DNA of 64,000 nucleotides from Apostichopus japonicus. Lineage: Eukaryota; Echinodermata; Holothuroidea; Aspidochirotida; Stichopodidae. The position numbers and the translations under genes were made by a program. The notes beneath the pieces were generated by a model. The model did no database searches. It saw nothing but the letters and a program-made list of their open reading frames with translations, and was not told the DNA's origin. The stretch's first letter is position 1. Every line of letters starts with the position of its first letter. Below are positions 38,401 through 64,000 of this stretch, piece after piece. Location: contig NC_092565.1 in the NCBI RefSeq assembly GCF_037975245.1, positions 4,897,499 to 4,961,498 of the forward strand, given 5' to 3'.

Positions 38401-41400
38401 TCTACATACAAGGTTCACAATTAAATCCATGATGTCCTTTTTGAGTAATGTTTACAAGCCAAGGTGTCACTTACATACAGACTTATACACATAAACAAAC
38501 ACACACCCAAACCATCATCATCAAATATAGATTATTGTTACCTTCTACAAGAAATAAAAAAAGGAGAAAAAAAGCCGAAGAGATATCAAAATGTCAGTGA
38601 GACAGCTGACCAATGCTAACCTACCTACCAGCACCAAAGGAAAACACCATGCCTGATTTAGTCAGCAGCAAAACATGCTCCTTCCCACAGCTGAGGACAT
38701 ACACTTGATCTTCGCTAAAGACTGTCCGGTAAATAAACATCCCTCCTGTTTGTTCCAGGATACCAGCGTCTGTCTCTTAAAACAAAGTAAAAGAAGAGTC
38801 TGGAATATGTAAACAAAGAAGACCAAGTGGCCGGATATTCACTTGAAATATGAAGTGCTCTCCAACTGAGACCAGGGTATGAAGTATACTGCAGTCACTG
38901 ATATAAGTAAATACTTGCTTGGCTGGTCGGAACTGAACTGAACTGAGCTGACAATTTTTTTAAGCATCTATTAAAGACACTTTTGTTGCCATCAGTTCAG
39001 ATTTTGTTTTTGTTCAGCGTTTATATTTGTCAAGAATAAGAAACTGGTGGGTTGTTTTTTTTTGCCAGCTGTGAAAATGTACCACAGCGGTTGTCACAAA
39101 AACCATAGGTAAAGTTAAACACATCATATATATACGCTAATTTATTAGTTGTTCCATTCCATTTGAAGTCGTTTTCATTGCTTGAGACAGTCACTTGACT
39201 ATTTGAAACAAACATTAGCATTAGTCTAGGGCCTACATACAACACTGCACAATATTATATGCTGTAGACTGAGCAGAAGGGAAAATAGCCATAAGCTTTC
39301 ATTAAGATCTGAAAGTTATCACCAGCCAATTGCAACCATTCAAGGAAGATATATTTCGATGCCTGATTGCCTAAGTAAAGGAACATTGAACGTGTAATGA
39401 TACATATCGGAACAAGTTTATGTTATGTTAATAGTAACAACAGACAACTAGCTGTTTTACTCTAGGACAGTGAAATATGAGATTATGGACATGACGATGA
39501 CTCAACTGTTTTTCGTCAATCTTTTCGAAATTTCAGTTTGAGATGTCTCTTGAAAAAATGGACCCTACCACCCTTATATCTTAAATCTCTATTACCGATA
39601 GCAACCATGGTAGTGTTCCAAGCTTCTCAACTATTTGGATTTAGACTGCCTGTTTGGAAACAAAGTTACCTGTCAGGACAAATATGTCGTTCACATCGCT
39701 GTCAAGGTAGACAGCTTTGATGCCTCTTCCATCTTTGTCTTCAATTTTGGCAATCTCAAAGTTGTTTGGGCTTCTCTGGACGAGAATATTTCTGGGTGTT
39801 GAGGCCGTAGCAAAGAGAGAACCTTTAAAGTTATGAATGGATATAACTCTGTTTTCACTCCTGATTATATCCTTCCTCTTAGCTTGATTGAAGGAGAAAC
39901 CATTGTGCAAAACTTCTTTACCTGTGAAAGAAGGGTACATGCAAAGTAGGATACCAACAATCAAATTGAATTCAGATGATACATTCAATTATGAAGACAT
40001 AAACCGACACACATCGGCTGTCTCAATTCATCCCTGGTAAAGATACATTAATACAGACCTGACCCTTACTAACTAGACAAACTGGCAACCGAACATCACA
40101 GCAATATCAGCAAACACAATGGTTCAATTGAACATGACCAGTCTCAGTTGTTGCAACTGATTTTATTGATGATTCATGCCCCTGATGACTAGTAAAGTTA
40201 CAATCATTGTCAACAAAGAACAACTAATGGGCACACAGAATTCACTGGTGTGAAGCCCATATTATAGCTTTTACAATAACTTTCAACAGAGAACAGCTGG
40301 TGGGCACCCCTGATTCACTTGTGATGAGCCTGTTATATAGCTGTAATATAACTGTTACAATTACTGTCAACAAAGAAAAGTTGGTGGGCACACAGACTTC
40401 ACTGGTGTGGACTGTGGAGCCTGTATCATAGTTAATACACTTACTTTCAGCAAAGAAAATGTGGTGGGCACACAGAATTCACTTCAATGTGTGGAGCCTG
40501 TTATAGCTGTATCATAGCTGTTACAATTACTTTCAACAAAGAACAGCTGGTTGGTTAGGACACAGAATTCACTATTCTGGAGTCTGTTATAGCTGTTACG
40601 GCAACTTACCTTTGCACTTAAAATAAGCATGTTGGCAATTCATACATCATACATGTGAATAACTTTTGACCAGCTGCTCAGAGGAGAGATTTACATCACA
40701 AGGTAGCATACAGAAGTTACAGTTGTGAGATAAAGCACTGATCTATACATTACTGTCATTCAACTAGAGCTTATAACCCACATATATATTACAAAGAGAT
40801 AATCCACTTATCAAATAGCGATGCTTTGCATAGAATGAACATGAATTATAAAGTAATATCCAAAACAATCCTTTGATCTCAAAAACTGTTCAATGTGGTC
40901 TGAGCGTAAACTTAATTAAACTGCTAAAGTCTGTGTTATCTCACACAAAGAGCATTGCCTAATTTTTGAGAAAATGCTGGTTTCTGTACTTTGTTATTCA
41001 CAACAGATACTGGGAATAGGGAACTAGATTCTCCTGTAGGGTGGGTGTGGAGGCAGTGGTGGGAGTCAGGCTTAATAGGCTTCAGACTCCATGGTTACCA
41101 ACATCGACAATACTATTTGCTCATCTCTCCTGGATAAACATCACAAGTAAAAGATCTACGATTATGGTTGTGGAAAATGTGAATTTGCTTAGTTTTTCAC
41201 TTATAATACATAAATGGTACCAACCTTTATTCAGAGAACAACTGCTCCAACTCACTGAAAGACAATGTCTTAACTGGGCACCATATGGAGGGCAAAAGAT
41301 ACACTGGGCAGGATATAGTACTGCTTGGGACTTTTCATATTTAGGGTCTATCAAAGGGAGTTGTTCAAAACCATTATAGCCACAAGCATATAATTCTCTT

Positions 41401-41423
41401 TCTGCCTTTTCTTCATGTGACAT
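35418..41423 (-). CDS. RCCD1: RCC1 domain-containing protein 1 (RCCD1), complete, 6 exons
   Basis: RCC1-repeat (beta-propeller) protein; the human protein partners the histone demethylase KDM8. Exons in gene order: 41423-41225, 39921-39670, 38775-38625, 37510-37386, 36673-36498, 35735-35418; 1221 nt, 406 aa (human 376). Junctions are GT-AG and phases agree. Repeats visible: the N-terminal ELYACGYNGFEQLP, GMVFSFGAGSRGQLGHG, GDLYIWGWNESGQLGFP and GHLYTWGSGRWGQLGHG, with ASCGSRHTAAVT before the last. GWNESGQL and CGSRHTA match human RCCD1 closely, which separates it from RCC1 and RCBTB proteins. A basic linker (KKRRWSGK, in exon 5) interrupts the propeller and could be a nuclear signal. The exon 3 donor was chosen at GGTAG|GTAGGT because only this keeps the GSRGQLGHG frame. 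A possible extra exon near 35827-36009 was not needed. Confidence 0.93.
36985..37115. repeat. Palindromic AATAC/ATTGT microsatellite
   Basis: Repeated AATACAATGTAATAC and its own reverse complement (ATTGTATTACAATACAATG) fill about 130 bases of RCCD1 intron 4. The repeat is largely self-complementary. Confidence 0.85.
37825..38420 (+). repeat. Degenerate tandem repeat, about 120-bp unit, with CCTTTGACCT motif
   Basis: CCTTTGACCT or a variant occurs near 37929, 38045, 38163 and 38291, and the companion phrase TTGTACTCAATGAGGTGGAT (or variant) near 37832, 38073, 38190 and 38375. Units are strongly diverged. The array lies in RCCD1 intron 3. Confidence 0.7.
40195..40610 (+). repeat. Tandem repeat, about 73-86 bp unit, five copies
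   Basis: TCAACAAAGAA or a close variant starts at 40210, 40283, 40367, 40447 and 40533. Each is followed by a GTGGGCACACAGAATTCACT-like stretch and GAGCCTGTTATAGCTGT. It lies in RCCD1 intron 1. Confidence 0.85.
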
Positions 41424-41996
41424 CTGGACTTCCAGTTTTCAAACCCTGTCTGGAAGATGAAATTAAAAGGTAGGTATCATTTGCACGAGAGATCAATGAA
41501 GGTGTGAACAATGGGTGTCATTCTAACTATGACTGACATTTCTGTGGCACCAAGGGCCACTGTAACTTCTTCTTCTTACGTTGCAGAAACCCATAGGGCA
41601 TAAGCGCAACGGGGAAAACTGCTAGTAATAACTGCTGAAACAGCTTCATTAATTGGCAAAATTAATGGCTATGCAAATAACATTACATGTATCCTCTGGT
41701 CAATTAATGAGGCAGGCTTGGCTGTCAATACTTTGGTAAATCTGGTCACCAAGTCTGGATTGTTCAGTTTGTATGCACTTTGTCAGCTTTTGCCTTATCT
41801 TTTTGCTCACGTCTATTCACCTGGCAGTGGCAGAATATAATTGACTTACACTTGCACTACTTCCTTGGCTGCCAGGTAAATAAGAACAGGTAACATGCTA
41901 TTCACTCAGCATATGGACAAGTGAGGGGTTCTGCCCACATTATTTGTCTGGCTGCCGTATAAATGTCATGACCCATTCCAACAAACTTTCTTTTAA

Positions 41997-42282
41997 CAAA
42001 GTGGCTATTGTTACGACTAGTTGTAAGAATAATTCCCGACTACGCATGCGCAGTTGCTATTTTCATGACCAGGAGTACTATTTTTACGACGAGGAGAAAC
42101 AATAATTTCCGGTTAGGGTTAGGGTAAGGGTTAGGATTGAGGTTTAGGGTTATGTTTAGGGTTAGGGTTACCCCTACTACATGCGCAGTTGCTTTATTTA
42201 CTTTACTGCGCTTGAATTTGCCTTTGTCGTAAGAATAGTTTCTAAATAATTGTTACGACTCGTCGTAAGAATAGCCACGGCC
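41997..42282. mobile_element. MITE, 286 bp, with 9-bp target duplication
   Basis: The left end ...GTGGCTATTGTTACGAC (from 42001) and the inverted right end GTCGTAAGAATAGCCAC (to 42278) match over about 35 bases with a few differences. The 9-bp TTCTTTTAA is present on both sides (41988-41996 and 42283-42291). A 9-bp duplication suggests a Mutator-like family. The interior contains GCATGCGCAGTT twice and a telomere-like block. Confidence 0.8.
42111..42170 (+). repeat. Interstitial telomere-like repeat (TTAGGG)n, degenerate
   Basis: GGTTAGGGTTAGGGTAAGGG opens a 60-base block of TTAGGG units with point changes and a few off-register units. It is inside the MITE at 41997-42282. Confidence 0.9.
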
Positions 42283-44032
42283 TTCTTTTAATACATAAAT
42301 TCGATATGACATGTATTTGGAGAGCCAGTGGACCTAAGTAGATAGTGTTAATGTTATAAGAATGGTATGCTTGGCCAAGATCACAACTTAGCCCTAACTA
42401 ATTTACTGTTACTGTTAGTGATGCATAATAAAAGATTAACTTAGGCCTAGGCTAGGCTAAGATAGTGCTGTAGCCTGTAGGCCAACAGAACTTGCGTGAA
42501 AGAAAATGGAACTAGATTATTGAAAATTCAATCGAAGCCACAAAAATGGCAAATAGTAATAACTGAGGAAAGCTATTTCATTTGTAGACGTGTCTGCGCA
42601 ACGATGATGCTTTAACAAATTTTCGTGGAAAGGGGCCTAGGCATAGTACCGTAGGCGACTGCCTGATGTTCCACATTAGGATATGATTACTTATAAATCA
42701 TGCAGTACAACCCCGACTTTACGTCTAAGTTAAGCCTAACGTGTTAGGTTTCACTAGTTGCAAAACAAGCTCATGTGTTACAAACAATCCCCGTCGAAAT
42801 CTTCACGTTATAATATATTGAGAGATACTTGCACATTTTTCGTATAGCCCGCTACTATTAATCGCTAACTAACTTTAGTCTAATTGTTGTTACTGTTACT
42901 TAGTTTGTTACTCTAGTCTAGTCAGTTATGCTTAACTGTGAATATTTACTTAATACCAGCCAGGTTTTGAGGTTTTAATGGTGAATAGTTTCTTTTTGAC
43001 ATAGTGTCCTTGTTGGGACTGACTAAATGTCCATCCTGATTCCGTTTTCCCAAAATTTTCACGATAAACAACACAAGTCAACACGTCTCACATTCAAAAC
43101 CAAAGAGTTTAATTTAAGGGACATGCTACCTCGGTATGACGTCACAACAGATCAATTTGAAGAGATTACAGACAAGTAGAGACTAGTTGAAACATTAATT
43201 TGGTTGGATCTTCACAATATGTTTTTCTTTTAAGTTCACGTATGAGTTAAAGCTTCTTACTGTTCTTGTTCCGTGCTAAAGGAATTTTGGTCGATGTTGG
43301 AAAGGACTAAATTACAACAATTCAGTGAAACTCACTCTACTTCGCACCTATACACTAGGGCCTTGACGTTAGGACTAAAGGTACCAGCAAGCCTAGGCCT
43401 GGATGCCTAGTTAGTACTACTACTACCACTAGTTCAAGTAGTAGTAGGTAAGATGCTACACTAGTATCAACTGAAATAGTCTGAATAACCTTAACGTTGG
43501 TCTAGGCCTACAATACATCCGCTGGTTTGGCATATCAACGTTCGATTGTGTGAAGCATTTCATTTGATCAATAGCATAGACCTAAATGTAATTTTGGGAA
43601 CATCTTACAAATAGCCCTGTGAGTGTGAGCATTTAATAAACATGGAAACTAACAACACATGACAGAAATGGTCATATCTCAATATTTTGAAATCTTTGGC
43701 AAACATTTGAGTAACTTTGTGGCCTTTATTAATAACATTTTAAGGCTAATAATTACATTAAATTACCAAAGTTATATTTCTAATTCAATGTTTATTATGC
43801 ATAATGTCAAAGCAGCCCAACTTAGAATTTAAGGAATTTATGTTGAAATGTGTGCTTCAGTTTCTCAGTATGGTTAGGTATCATGTGCACACTTGAATCC
43901 CTGCTAAAATCCATCCTCACCTCTTCCCCCCCCCCCTTCCCCTTACCACCACATTAATGTTAAATTACGGTAAATCGGCTTTGTGAAATTATTTGGAAGT
44001 AGCAATATCTCTGTGTGCTATTTGAACCAAAC

Positions 44033-63417
<19,385 letters not shown>

Positions 63418-64000
63418 GTAAAATTACAGGGAATTTGTTGTCGCTTGCTTATAGCTAGATAGATGCACACAAAACTTACCCCTTTTTTCTCACTCATTCC
63501 TCACTCTGCATAGGTGGATTCTTATTGTACTATTTTTTGTAAAAATTGGACAAAAAGGTTACACAGAGAAACGGAACCGCATCAGGTGACCCGAAAAAAT
63601 ACGTTCATCCTGTTCTGTTTATAGGTCACCTCATCATTAAAGAGCCACCTTGAGAGATTTAGTATCCTCGTTATGCAACTTACAGCAATTATGCCATCCC
63701 CAATTCAGGCTGTGACTCCGTCGGGCATTTTCCAGATCATAATCATGTATCTATATTTCGTGTTCAACTAAAAAGTGGGGGCGTCTAACTGATTTAAGTC
63801 GAACTGTAGCGATGTACAGCGACAAAACCGTGTTACTCAAGGTTTTGATAACATTTAACTATTCACATTCATGACAAAAACATTAATAAAAGACATTTAC
63901 TACAAGGCCATTTTATATAACTATGAGCACGACACAAAATGTTGTATTCATTTATAATGCAACAGTTCAGTTATTCATGATGCACACATTTGCATAAATT
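63418..64000 (+). other. Start of the POLL intron after exon 7
   Basis: The sequence after donor AAGAAG|GTAAAA shows no further polymerase homology up to the edge, so the final coding exon(s) lie outside the window. Confidence 0.75.

Larger units (their letters stand above)
41424..44032. promoter_or_regulatory. Region between divergent RCCD1 and POLL, likely holding both promoters
   Basis: 2.6 kb between the two start codons. A pyrimidine tract at 43921-43946 and GAAGTAG near 44001 suggest that POLL has a 5' UTR intron ending just before its coding exon. Minus-strand TCTTCCAGACAG upstream of the RCCD1 ATG may be a similar acceptor. A MITE occupies 41997-42282. The transcription starts cannot be fixed from sequence alone. 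Confidence 0.4.

Noticed and set aside
38629..38634. Alternative RCCD1 exon 3 donor at GCTG|GTAGGT
   Set aside because: It breaks the frame into exon 4; the donor four bases further keeps GSRGQLGHG.
44015..44032. Upstream extension of POLL beginning at GTG
   Set aside because: There is no ATG before 44033, and a likely UTR splice acceptor lies just upstream; MEKKRVLEK is the plausible start.

Overview
The window is animal nuclear DNA: AT-rich, with short GT-AG exons in long introns, tRNA-derived SINEs, LINE tails, hAT-type transposons, long TA microsatellites and many poly-G/poly-C runs. Five protein-coding genes could be assembled exon by exon. They fit a deuterostome marine invertebrate, probably an echinoderm. 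That placement is an inference from a separate Pol mu/TdT-type polymerase beside Pol lambda and from the repeat style; no species can be named from the sequence.

Layout: (1) 1-15946, minus strand: a complete PDCD4 coding region in ten exons, an inhibitor of the translation factor eIF4A. Its introns hold SINEs, a rearranged LINE tail and a tandem array made from its own exon 4. (2) 15947-24010: intergenic DNA dominated by a 1.9 kb hAT-type element with a perfect 8-bp target-site duplication and a smaller element nested inside. (3) 24011-24956, minus: SMIM8, a small single-pass membrane protein. (4) 25937-33869, plus: a complete family X DNA polymerase of the Pol mu/TdT branch, ten exons, 531 aa. 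(5) 35418-41423, minus: RCCD1, an RCC1-repeat protein, six exons, 406 aa. (6) 44033 to beyond the right edge, plus: DNA polymerase lambda, seven exons in view; the C-terminal end is outside the window. Its 13 kb intron 5 (47418-60462) holds a 32-bp minisatellite, TA microsatellites and a local tandem duplication, one copy of which carries a transposon with another transposon inside it.

The two family X polymerases, both expected to work in end-joining and gap-filling repair, lie in the same orientation with only RCCD1 between them. SMIM8/polymerase mu-like and RCCD1/polymerase lambda are divergent pairs separated by about 1 kb and 2.6 kb, so shared promoters are possible. The polymerase mu-like gene and RCCD1 converge, with 1.5 kb between stop codons.

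Most notable: the PDCD4 exon-4 array, which repeats the eIF4A-binding loop and its splice donor and includes one copy able to act as an in-frame 57-nt exon; a break-and-copy style rearrangement with microhomology in a PDCD4 intron; a MITE carrying telomere-like repeats; a filled/empty-site pair that defines a transposon exactly; and a His in place of the conserved Tyr of the YFTGS motif in polymerase lambda. No functional tRNA or rRNA gene and no CRISPR array was seen.
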